From positions 23,596,639 through 23,660,638 of the forward strand of contig OZ038436.1 in assembly GCA_964036275.1 (NCBI GenBank): 64,000 nt of DNA, written 5' to 3'. Within the stretch, counting starts at the first letter, position 1; each line of letters starts with the position of its first letter. The notes under the pieces were generated by a model that worked only from the letters and a program-made list of their open reading frames with translations, was not told where the DNA came from and searched no databases. This document shows positions 12,884 to 24,569 of the stretch, in pieces. A program made the translations under genes and the position numbers. Source of the DNA: Litoditis marina (lineage: Eukaryota; Nematoda; Chromadorea; Rhabditida; Rhabditidae).

Positions 12884-15567
12884 ATGCGCCTTCCCCTATA
12901 CCCCATGTCATCCCTCCTGGGGGCTCGTCCAGTGCAGATTCTCATCAACACCAACAGTCTGTCAACCAGCGCGGTTCTAGCCGCCAGGTACATTTAATAT
13001 GCTGCAGTTTTTCGAGGGAGAGGTGTCAAATGTCTTGTTAGTGGTTAGAGCTTTCGGTGCCACTTTGCTGCAACTTTACAAAGAGGAAAGTTATCAGTGC
13101 GGCTGGTAATAAATGGAACATAATCAGCTGGTTGTACCGGGAATATTGAGCCACATTCATGCTTCGAGTGTTCATAGATGGCTTTCAAACAGGTAAATTA
13201 AACAAATTTCATCATTCAATGTGAGCTTCCTCTATGATATAATTTTCAGGGCGAAGCTTATGAAGACGAACTGGAAGAAAGACATTGTTTATCTATACCA
13301 GGTATGTTTTGTCTGTTTTCTCAGGTGTCGTTTATTTTTTGGACAATTTAGAATACATATTTTTCAAAGATTATGAATCAAGCCTCCATGTCCTAGGGAG
13401 CACACTCGATATTTGTACTTTGCTTTTTAGCGTCCTCACTTTTTTAATCTGGGGTCTCGAACTGCGAACGCTGCTTTAGTTACCTGATTTTCTCGTTTAT
13501 AGTATTTGTTTACAGTTCCCTCGTTCTCCGGTTGTACCGAATCTCTCCCCATACTGTTTGAAGGTCGAAACATTTCTACGTGTGCATAATATAAAGTATG
13601 AGGTCAGTTATTTCAAGATTTTCAAGGTTTATTAGATCACTTCAAATCGTTGCGAAATGGTGTTCCTTGACTGTCCTCCAGATATCTTTATCTCTGCAAA
13701 CTCGTAATATCTCTTCCGAATATGTTTGTATATTGTATATATCAATTTTTGGTGTTTAAAACACTCATTTGTTTGTCAGACATACATTCCACTGTTATTG
13801 TTTTCAGGTTATCGGGAACTTTTTCCACCGTTCGGAAAGGGGTCTGTTGCCGTTTATCGAGTTGAACGGCAGCCAGATCGCCGATTCACAGGTCATTCTC
13901 TGGAGGTTGCAGAAACACTTCGAAATCTCGGTTAGTTAGACTACTTCTCATAAAATATAAAGCCACAGTAGTATCAAGAAAAAGAGGAGAATAATTCAAC
14001 AAGAACAGCGCACGAAATAGTCCGCATGAGTATATTACGGGGGTTTGAGGGGTTTTATGCACGAGTTTTTTTTATCATCTGGTGAACAATTTTGCCACCT
14101 TTTCGAAGGTTTGCATTGAAAATAATATTATTTGTGAGTCGAGCGTCGATCTAGGCTTCAAACTGAATTACAGGAGAATGTGTCGACGGCCGAGCAGAAG
14201 GGGGTAATGCGTGCAGTGGAACGAATGGTCGACGGGAGCACATTCTAGTCAGTTTTTAGTTTTCAGTTTAGTTTTTAGTTAGTTAGTTCAGTTTTTAGGT
14301 AGTTCATATTTTCTAATTTATTATTCCCTTTTCTAGTAGTTTTTGGTAGTCTATATTTGCTGTTGTTAGTCCAGCAAATTGTTGTTTTATACATCCGTTT
14401 TCTGTACAGTTCGAAGGATTCTGATGAAGTGGATGTTACGGTCGTTCAGTGACGCATAAAGCTGGAATTTCAATGAGATGCCGTATTCCCCATTTTGTTC
14501 TCGTTTATTGAATAGAGATTGAGTACGGATTCCTAGTTCCAGCCTATGAACGTTAGTATGGAACTTGAATAGCTTATGTTGTAGTATTCATTGACTAGTT
14601 AGTGTTGATTGTGTGTGTTGCAGCCCCCTACAGTGGGATAAGGCGGTGGCGAATGCGCCGAACCTGATGTCGCGGGCAGTCAGTGGCACCTATCTGCCTG
14701 GATTCGTCACCAATCTACTCGCTCAACGAATGTCCACCATGGTGAGCTAGACCGGGAATAGTAAGGGTACGAGTGTTTGACAATTTAGTCTGGTAAAACA
14801 AGCGAATTTCGGCTAGTAAAGTCATGCGTCTACATAGGATGATTCCTGAAAGGTAATAATATTACATGTAAATGTTCTTCTACCCTTTATCACATTGTCA
14901 CACTTATCTCGTGTTTGCAGTCAGTTTAAATATACGAAACTATTTCAGAAGGAAAAACACTATGTAGTTCGACTGTAACTGTATTCATAGGGGGTGATAA
15001 AAGTGTGTCTTCCTAATGATTGAATCGCAGATGGAGCGTCGAATCAATGGTGTGCTGGGCAAGTTGTCGAAGGAGGAACGAGAGGACCTTCTCCGGAGGG
15101 ACATCGAGGCCATCGACGCAATTCTCGGGGACAAGAAGTTCCTCTTCGGAGACAAAATGACCACCGTCAGTCACATATTATTCTTCAATGGTGGGGGGGG
15201 GGTATACTACAAATGATACGCAAATAATGATACGAATAGTGATGATAAATTGGGAATAGGGTTTCTCAGAACGACCGTACGACGTAAAGAATAATTGGTT
15301 TTATTCGTAAATGTGCGTCACCTTTTGAAAAGAACTAATTTTCTGTGATCTTATGAAAAAATATTTTCTGAGTATCTGGTTTAGCTTGATGCTCTAATGG
15401 GATATTCTTTGCAGGCCGATTGCAGTGTGTTCGGTCATCTGGCCGTCACCTTCTTCCTGCCCTATAGACAGTCTGTGACGGATTTGTTGGAGGACGACTT
15501 TCCCAGAGTCAGACAATATCTGGAACGAATCAGATCGCATTATTATCAGGATTGGAAAGACGAGTAA
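12884..15567 (+). CDS. FAXC: FAXC / failed axon connections homologue (GST-fold, metaxin-like)
   Basis: Nine coding exons: 12884-12987, 13178-13192, 13250-13301, 13516-13602, 13808-13930, 14174-14247, 14624-14741, 15031-15165, 15415-15567; 286 residues, frame closed throughout. The N-terminal thioredoxin-like GST domain is clear ([43 protein letters not shown]), followed by the all-helical GST C-terminal domain ([26 protein letters not shown]). These match the conserved core of human FAXC and Drosophila fax, which has a role in axon development. The domain lacks the long vertebrate C-terminal tail. The second exon is only 15 nt but is needed to keep frame between the first and third. AATAAA lies at 15,771. 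Confidence 0.88.
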
Positions 15568-16762
15568 CTGCTAGAACTGATTAAATAGGCTTTGATTTCA
15601 GTTCGTATAATGTTGTATGTAAGCTATTTTTAAAACATTGAGGTGCTTAAAAAAGTTCTAGTCTATATACCGCACTCTCAATAAGAAAGTATGATCACTG
15701 CCGTGAATTTAAATAATGTAGAATGAACTGAAAATAGTACAGGTGTAATTGGTATGGACAATCTCTGATAAATAAAGATTTATTGTACACTTCTTTTTAT
15801 ACTTCCTTTATATAATCTCTTATGCTCTCCCCTCGTAACAAAAGTGATGGAATTCCTGATTCTCACGCCTTCTCCCCTCGCGTGACTTACAATCTGAAAG
15901 TGTGTGTGGATTTGACCCACAAACCCCCTGACTACATCCCCAACACGCTCTATTAACGCTGTACCAGCCCGCTTGAAACATTCATAATTCGTTAGCGCAA
16001 ATCTATCGGTCTATTGTTGTTTAGTTAGGCGTGAATAGGTCATGAAACGTGAGATTTTCTGGGAAATGTCGTTGTGAAAAAACTATACTCGAACGAACAC
16101 TCAAATGATTCTATCCCATTGGGCGTTCTCGCTTGTTTCTCAAAAACTTCCTTTGACTGTCTAACATGCTCAGGGGTTCACTCGCAAGTGGTGACGTAAT
16201 ATTATGTCTTTTTCGGCTGCTGGAATGTTGTAGTTTGATGCAGTGGTGGTTGGTCCAGATTCTTCTGTGTACAGCTCAGAAACATTTGCGCCAGTCTCCT
16301 GTGATGAGCAAACTACAAGAGCGAGATTGGCAGGGAATTGTCTGATAGTAGATCATAGCCATAGAGATGCATTGTGTATCTCCAATGAACACTTTTCCGA
16401 CTGATTGATATCTCATTCGGATACGGGATGTGTCATCCATTTTATCCTATCACTTGTGACGTCATAAATCCTGACCATTCAGTCGACATTCCTGTCCATC
16501 CATCTAAAGCGTCTCTCATTTCCTTTCTTCTCACTTTTATACCTCTATCATTCTAAAACACATTAACTAATTATTTTTTTTATAGTTCCCCGTCCTCCGG
16601 TAATGTAGAGATTCATGAAAATCATTCATTTTTTGGACAAAAATTGGTGTTTCTCAGAGATAACTCTTCCACTGTCTCACCACATTTTATCCATAACTGT
16701 TACACATAAAAGAGCCAGCAAATTTCAACATGTATTGTCTGTTCTAAAATTATCAATTCTAG
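15568..16762. other. Spacer, no gene seen
   Basis: FAXC 3'UTR with poly(A) signal at 15,771, then about 900 bp of unique sequence without convincing exons. An alternative upstream 5'UTR exon of the next gene may lie near 16,600. Confidence 0.5.
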
Positions 16763-19113
16763 ATGATTCTGCGGTTATTCTTTCTCTTCGCTCTACTTTC
16801 AATCACATATTGCATCTCCTTACAAACTCGATACAAACGAGATTTCATGTACATGGCAGATGAAAATAGCACGGACAGCGATTGCTTCCAGGTATACACT
16901 TATTATCACTTCTATGTGGATTTCAAGGCATATAGAAAATATCTACGCCTCTCTTTTCGTATGATCTATAAACGTTTTCTGGCTTCTTGAATATAGTTGC
17001 CACCGAGAACATAAAAAGTATAATCAAAGCATAGCAACAAACTGAAACTACGCTAACTCTCCATGAAGATTCTTGACATAAAAAGTACGCAAAAATCTTA
17101 CTCCAATGCTTTACTGTGAACAAACAATCAAATTGTTCATCTGTAATCTATACTGATAATACTGCCTACGAAGCGGTTATCTTAGTTTGAAATCACCGCG
17201 CACTATTGAATGTTGTAGTGGTTCATTCGAATACCTGGCGTACACATCAGAATATGACATATACCGTATACTTCCGCCTTGTTTCGCTCTGGACTATAAT
17301 CTCATTTATTTTTTCAGCAATGCAACGATAAGTATCGCCACGACTTCGAGTTCAGTTTCAACATGAGTTCCGCGGACTTCTACGATTTCCCCTTCCATCC
17401 GCTGGTTCTCGATCATTCCACCTATTTGTTGTACTGCAAACTCGCGGAGCAGCGAACTATCTGCTATCAACAACAGTGCGCTGATTTGGTAGGTTCCCAA
17501 TTTCATTATTATCATCGTCAGTATTACAATTATTATTATTATTGGTAGTTTCAAGAATATTGCCAGTGACACTTGCAACCAGCTTCCTAGCCAAATCACC
17601 CTGGTTTAGTTTTGAATTCCAAAACCGTTATCGACACAAGTTAACCAGACCCAGAAAGAAGTAACTGCATAGAACTATTGTTAATGGCTGCATCAACAAT
17701 ATATTCTTCTTGGATGTAGTTCACATTTGTTTCTGTCTCATTTTGGGCTGAGCTACGTTTCATTGTGAACTCTCCATGCTATTTTTTTAGATGGCCGATA
17801 CCGTATTTTCACCCTCAAACTTCATGTGCAACTTCAAGAGAGCTCAATTCACCGAGGCAAGTGCATTCGGGGGTTTACAATATTGACTTGTAGTTCGATC
17901 ACGGAAACACCACAGTTCTCGGTAGTCAAATGCAAACTTGAGGAAGGGAAGCGTTCCTCAAATGGAAGCTTTCCAAATTTTGTCATATATCACAAGCAAT
18001 ATTCCTCAAATGCAAACTGCAACTGTACGTTTTAGTTTTGGTCTCCTTTTGTTCCACTGACGTGACTGGTGAATACCCCCCTAGACAAATTGTTCATATA
18101 GTGAATAAAGTTGTAATCTGTTGTATAAATGTAGTTTGAACCATCTGACGTGTTATCGAAATGGCTATTGTCCCTTTGTCTACTTTGGGGTTTGTTCCAG
18201 GTGCGCCCGTGTCTGGCCGAAGCGGAGCCTATCACATTTCTCAAGTGTGACCAAACTTGCCAAAATCAGATAGAAAAGAAGAAGAAAACAGTAGAAACTG
18301 ATCCAAATCAGGTATCAATGAAAGAATCCATGATGCAAGTGAAGATTGTGATAAGAAGGGACACATTTAGATATTACAGAACATAGATCAATAAGTCGAG
18401 GTGGAGTGATAATGAAATATACCTCATTGTTATTATCACTAAAAGATCGATTAAATCGAGTATATGCAAAAACCTGAATAATGGCTAAACCCTCAACAAA
18501 AGTAGTGAAGTGGCACGTGAACGGAACGTTCAAGTTTGTGGTACAGACTTCACTCCCTCTTATCTCATCTCAATGTTTCATTCAGTCTACTTATACCCAG
18601 GTGTTCACTTCCGATGACTTGGACAACTACGAGTCGGAACTGGATGTTCTTTGCTCCTTCCAGTCGTGTTACATGAAATGCATGGAGTCAATCGTCATGG
18701 AGGTAATCATTTGGAGCAAAACCCTAGGAAAGACTAGGAGAGATAGTGAGTTATGAAAAATTCAAAAGTTTTTTCGAGTCAATTCGCTCGGATAAGGGAT
18801 CGCTGAAGAAAAGGTTTATCTGCTGTGTTTGCAGTTTGATTTCCCTGTCTTTCAGATGCAATTCACGCAGGTCAAACTACAAATTATACTCTGTCAGCTG
18901 TCACGTAGCTCATTGTTGCAGGTGTGCTCGCGCGCGCTGGCTGGTCGCGCGGTGTCCCTGGTGCGCACCCTGGTCGAGTGGCATGCTGCCGACATAGTGG
19001 ATTGGCATACCGTCACCGGGAGAGACGGAGAGCTTCCCGCATCTTGCCGACAACTAGACACCAGACAGGCCGACCCCATACTGCAAATCATATCGAGGAC
19101 CATGAGACTCTGA
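16763..19113 (+). CDS. Secreted cysteine-rich protein, nematode type (function unknown)
   Basis: Exons 16763-16891, 17318-17488, 17791-17856, 18201-18311, 18601 (or 18586)-18702, 18856-18870 and 18922-19113 give about 255-260 residues. The start ATG follows a splice acceptor and opens a signal peptide ([17 protein letters not shown]). The mature part carries about 15 cysteines, many in CxxxC or CxC-like spacing ([25 protein letters not shown]). The layout resembles nematode secreted Cys-rich families such as the chondroitin proteoglycan 4 domain, but I cannot confirm membership. The third intron uses a GC donor (GAG|GCAAGT at 17,857). A 15-nt exon (MQFTQ) near the 3' end is inferred from flanking splice sites and frame. 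Confidence 0.65.
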
Positions 19114-20288
19114 ACTATTGTCATTTCTATTATCTTCGACCCGGGCGCCAAACTGAAAAACTGTAATTCTCAAAAGTCATAAAACTTGTAATTTTGAGTT
19201 TCGAACTCAATTCACGCCATAATCTGAACAAACAGAGACCACTTAATTCCGTATCTCAGCCGTGGTGGAAAGTTTCGGAAATTATTTCCAAGAAAGTAAT
19301 CTTGAAAATTTTTTCTCAAAGTTGTCTGTTTTTCTCAAAATGAATGTCGAGAGTTTCACATACAGGTCTATTAATCAAGGTGTTTTGTTGAAAACCAAGC
19401 AAGAGCACAATGTGGTCTCTCCAAAACATACATGTCCCATTTCTATCCTCTCCTTTTCTATCGCCCACTCGAATAGCTTTAACTTCTTGAAAGAATAGTA
19501 GTATCGAATACGATAACTGTAGGTAGAACTGTTTTCAATCATTTCTATGTTTTGTTTCACCAACTGTTTGTTTTCAAAATAAACTTGTTTTTGATACTTG
19601 AAACCACACATTCCGTTACTATTTTATTCCATTTTTATGTGATGCGATTGTGATGATTATAAAAATAGCGAACATTATTTAGACAGAAAGAAGACAGTCT
19701 GCTGTTGGACGATCCAGTCAATCGTTTTTCTAGTAACCACTTTGGAACCGATTCTCGAGAGAAATATGGGGTTGCCGAGTGGTTAATTGTTAACAGAACC
19801 CAAAACCGCTCCGTGTTAATTAACCAGTTTCCCAATTGATGAGTGATAATAGTTAACGAGAACCCCGGTTAAATAAAAAAAAACTCGCCTATTCATTTTA
19901 TACCTATTTTGGGTAACAACGTGATGTGGGTTTCTTTGTTATTTACATGCTAAATGTTCCAACACCCCGGATCATTGTAGTATTGCGAAATTCATCATCC
20001 GTTGATGTTTACAGGAATTCCCTGTTTCCTGATTCCAGACGGTTTTTACGCCATTAAACGTTCATTTCAGAACTCTGGAGTGTTAGCGGAGAGAGTGTGC
20101 ACTTAAATGAGTCGCAGACATTCTGCGTCTCCATAGTTTACACACTGTCTCGCTTTTTCTTCGGTTTCCCACGCGTTTCGCCCAGTACTTTTCTTCTCAG
20201 GACACGTGCTCACGTGTCGTGCCGAATTCATGGAGAACCAGAGGTAGTTATCATCCGCGAGGTCTAGCCGAACGGTTGTGTTTCTGTC
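19114..20288. other. Spacer with tRNA-like A-box remnant and upstream region of DPNYQT gene
   Basis: An AATAAA at about 19,577 may end the previous gene. GCCGAGTGGTTAA at about 19,772 looks like a tRNA-Ser/Leu A box, but no B box follows. GTTAAC words repeat nearby (19,780-19,870). No exons supported. Confidence 0.45.
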
Positions 20289-21337
20289 ATGTTGCCTGCT
20301 CTCCTACTGTTGGTGCTGCATTTGGCCACTTTCTGTTCAGTTCTACTGGTAACTCTCTCGCAATGTGGAGGCAAAGTCAGTTTAATATTTTCTTATCAAC
20401 CTACCTGGAGGTACCGGTAGTTCCTATTTCCACTAAATGTACACTTTTTCAAGCAAAAGTTTGTGCCAAACTGGTTTTTGTTCTGGCTCAATTTACCTAG
20501 ACTCTATGGACGGTTATCATCTCTCATTTCTTTGTTAGAAGCGGGTCAACAATATCGGAGCTCCTTGTCTCATAAAAGATTGTTTTGAGAATTGTAACAA
20601 TACTGATGCAGAAATGTATAGAGTTTCTGATAGCTCCTGTTAGAAACGCAAGAAACTAGGAGGGGCTCGATTAACTACTTATGATTCCATTAAATATTCA
20701 TATACAACATATTTCCATGAATACATTTTCAGAAAGACCATGACATGGACGCGACGGAGAAATCTGGCTGTTCCGTGCGGGACACGTCTAAAGCCGAGTC
20801 GGATAGACCGCCCGGGGCAGCTCCGGCCATGGCAGGTATAGTCCCCACCATTCCTACTCACACTCATACAGTATACATTCGAATTTTCCCAATGATGCTC
20901 CCAGTTAGAACTTCAACTTTGTCGATATACTTCTCAAAAACTCTTCGTAATAGAACTTTTCAAACGCATCAGAAGTTTCGTAATCATATTGTAGGAGTCT
21001 TAGTAGAAATGAAAAAGACTATAGAGGGAGAAACCAATCCGGTGTAGTTTGATCTAGATAAGCACAATGGTTCACCAGAGTAGGGTTCGAAATATCCAAG
21101 CTGTTTAATCTAATTTCGAATTGAAGAATACACACCAATCTGATTTATGTATTTCAGCTGTTCATGACCCAAACTATCAGACGATGGCCAATGTTCAGGG
21201 GGGCTGTTTCGGAGCGGACAAAGCGGGAGCTGGAGCACCGCAACCCGCACAGGCTGGAGCAGCTATGGCTGGTAGGAGCCGAACCTTCTTCCTCCTTGCT
21301 CTGTCGGCCTTTATCTCTTCTTCTGTTTCTCTTCATC

Positions 21338-21427
<90 letters not shown>

Positions 21428-23793
21428 GTTTATATCTATTTACTTTTCTTTCCCTAATATATTTCTCATATTCTCTCTTTATTTCTTCCTCAAATTCAAT
21501 TGACAATAGTGATCCATAACAGTTGTTAAGTTCTGTTTATGTTTATGAAATATTGTTCAAGTCTACCAACAACAATTTCCAGGAACCCACGACCCTAACT
21601 ACCAGACGTTGGCGGGTGTGAAGGGCGACTGTTTTGGGGCGGACAAGGCGGGTGGTGGGGCAGCTGGGGCAGCTGGGGCAGCGCCCCCAAAAGCGGCTGG
21701 GGCAGCTATGGCAGGTGGGAGCTGATTATGTTTCTCTCCATCTCTCTCTCTATCTCTCTCTTTCCCTTTCCTTCTCTCTCTCTCCTGTCTCTCTTTCCCT
21801 TTCCCTTTCCCTCTCTTACTCTGCCTGTAGACCATGGAACGAAGGCAAGCTCTTGAGCACTGTATTGTTTCAAGCGAACAATGAAATGTGAAATGAACAA
21901 AATACTGAGTTGAACGATACTGTTTCAGGTACACACGATCCTAATTACCAGACACTGGCCGGAGTTGGTGGGGATTGTTTCGGAGCGGACAAGAAAGAGG
22001 GCGCTGCTCCTGCTCCCAAACCGGCTGGCGGAGCTATGGCTGGAACTCATGACCCGAACTATCAGACTCTCGCTGGAGTTGGAGTAGACTGCTTCGACAA
22101 GAAAAGTGATGCGGGTGGTGCCGGCAAACCACAAGCACCTACCAATCAGGTATATTTCTAGGCACAAGGTAAACGGGTAACCAGTTATTACAGTACTACA
22201 GATATAGGTTCTAGATAGATGAGTAACCTAGTGCAACCAGGTTACATACATTATGTCTCCATTCCTACGAAGACCCACACGTTCATACTATAGTCTTGTA
22301 ATCGTAGTGTAGGAGCCTCAGTTGAAACTAAAAACTATACGCATTCCTTGTAAATCAGTCTAGAAAAAGCAAAATCGCTGTATACTGCGTAATGCGGAAA
22401 CATCACATCACAAAAAGTTGTTAATTTTAGTACCCTAGTGACAAAATAACACCACAGAACAACTCTGATGAACGTTACGTATCGAATTACTTCGGAAGTA
22501 AACCTGAGTGTAGGTAGTGGATGATTATGACAATGTACTTCTTCTAATCTTAGAGAGGTAAATTGATGCTGATTCCACATCCCCGTCGAAAGAAGAAGAT
22601 AGTTGTACTTACAGGGCGCGAAGGCAGCTACCCACGATCCGAACTACCAGACCCTCGCTGGGGTGGGGGGAGATGTGTTTGGGGCTGACAAGAAAGCTGG
22701 GGCTGCTGGGGGGAAACCACAGGCACCCGCCAATCAGGTACAGTATACGGACGAAATCCCTCTATAGATTATTCCTCTAGAGGTAAAATAGGAGAGGGGG
22801 ATAAAAACAAATTTTGAACGTTTTTCATTCTAATTGTACCACCTTTAATCGCATAAGCTCCAATAAAAAACTGTGATTTGATAATACCCAGTTTGATGGA
22901 ATCACTGATTGATGTTCTTATGATATTTGTAATTCAGGGAGCCAAGGCTGCAACGCAGGACCCCAATTACCAGACTTTGGCTGGAGTGGGGGGAGATGTG
23001 TTTGGAAAGGACAGAAAGGACGGGGGAGCGGGAGGCAAACCCAAGGCCCCCACCAATCAGGTGAAACATTGCAGTCACTTTGGGAATTATTTCACTTTCA
23101 CATTTTCACTGTGATTCACTTATTTCACTTTTATTTTCACTGTGAAATTTCACTTATTTCACTTTTATTCTAGCTGAGAAATGTGCCGTTTTAAAGTTGA
23201 TTGTTGAAAATTGAAAGGTGTCCAAGTATAACCCCCCCCCCCCTTCATTTACGTGAATGGGGAGTGATGGTTCAATATCCACATTAGACTCCAACCCCCA
23301 CTCTTTCTTACATTCAAGCATTTAGGGGCAGAGGCACCCTTTTCTAGCGTTTACGGGTGGGTGGTGAAAGTATGGAGAGTGGAAAACACGTTGTAGGTTG
23401 AGCTGCAATAGAAACAACACACATTTAAAATTCATAGTAACACTGTACGTTTTGATTTATTTCCGTCCAGGGAGCCAAGGCTGCGACGCAGGACCCTAAC
23501 TACCAGACTCTGGCTGGAGTGGGGGGAGATGTGTTTGGAAAGGACAGAAAGGACGGGGGAGCGGGAGGCAAACCCAAGGCCCCCACCAACCAGGTGAAAC
23601 ATTGGAGTAACATTATCATATGTTCCACTGAAATAGGAAAAATTTTTTCTGAAACGTAATGATTAGTTAATACTATCCTAATACCTGTTGATTGATTTCT
23701 TTCCAGGGTGCCAAGGCTGCCACAGCTGATCCTAACTACCAGACATTGGCCGGTGTGGGGGGAGACTGCTTTGGAAAGGACAGAAAACAGTGA
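20289..23793 (+). CDS. DPNYQT-module repeat protein with hydrophobic CGGK leader (gene A)
   Basis: Nine exons: 20289-20375, 20733-20835, 21158-21271, 21583-21714, 21929-22149, 22615-22737, 22938-23060, 23471-23593, 23707-23793; 370 residues. Exon 1 is entirely a hydrophobic leader (MLPALLLLVLHLATF through VTLSQCGGK). Exon 2 is polar. The rest is eight modules with core DPNYQTLAGVGGDCFGADKK joined by Ala/Gly/Pro/Lys linkers (APKPAGGAMAG early, GGKPKAPTNQGAKAAT late). Internal exons are symmetric: 114 and 132 nt in phase 1-1, three of 123 nt (41 residues) in phase 0-0. Early modules have DCF, later ones DVF. The leader could be a signal peptide or signal anchor; modules would then be secreted or luminal. 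No known function recognised. Poly(A) signal at 23,826. Introns carry a CT microsatellite. Confidence 0.85.
21341..21424. repeat. (CT)n microsatellite in an intron of DPNYQT gene A
   Basis: About 42 uninterrupted CT units shortly after the exon-3 donor. A shorter imperfect CT tract sits at 21,740-21,820 in the next intron. Confidence 0.95.
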
Positions 23794-24086
23794 TATAGAT
23801 ATGTATTGATAAAGATAGAGTATTCAATAAAGACTGGCTATCATTTGTTCCTGAATAAAGGATTAGATTCCATCGTTTGCCGGAACCGACCACATTTGTT
23901 TCTCTTCTGCTGTGTTTGTAGTTTGTTGTGTGATTTCAACGGCGTGGTTGGAAATTCATAAAAAAGCGATTCGTGTTCATAAATCAACTGGCTACCGTTT
24001 ACAAAACTAGTAGTATGGAATAGAAGACGACAGTTTCTTTGTTTAGCTGCATGTTCTAACTTTGCTTATAAATTCACTTCATCATT

Positions 24087-24206
24087 TAAAGAAGGACGAT
24101 TATGTGGACCAATCCCGCTTCAGTCCTTCAAGCTGCAATACATTTTTCAATTGCAGTTCAAAGGACCGATGTCTCGGGATTGGTCCACATAATCGTCCTG
24201 CTTTGA
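24087..24206. mobile_element. Palindromic MITE, AGAAGGACGATTATG termini (copy 1)
   Basis: About 120 bp, almost fully self-complementary: AAAGAAGGACGATTATGTGG at the left, the complement at the right, and a central CTGCAATACATTTTTCAATTGCAG stem. This copy is more diverged than the two at 29,089 and 29,885. Confidence 0.85.
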
Positions 24207-24569
24207 TGGTAGAACTATGAAACTAACACGTTCTCGCGATGGAAACAACTTTCGACTTTATTGTTGTCGCTGATAAACTCTGGATCTTCACTATGTCGAG
24301 CACTTCTCCTTTACTTTTTCCCTTGCAATTCCAACCTTTAATTCACAAAATAGCATAAACCATGCCTGAAAAACCAGAAGAAGTTCTCTCCTTTTCCTGT
24401 TTGCCAATCTTTTCCGGTTCACACTTTCCCGATTGGAACTTACAAATTTTCGATTGTCCAGCAACAATTCACAAAGTCTTTAGTTTCAACCACAGAATGA
24501 TGAGAAGAATGAGGCATGCAAATCGAGTGAAGAACAAATAAATCTGAGCATTTATTGGCCAAGAGTCAT

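Noticed and set aside
19760..19830. tRNA gene near the GCCGAGTGGTTAA word
   Set aside because: No B box, no cloverleaf.
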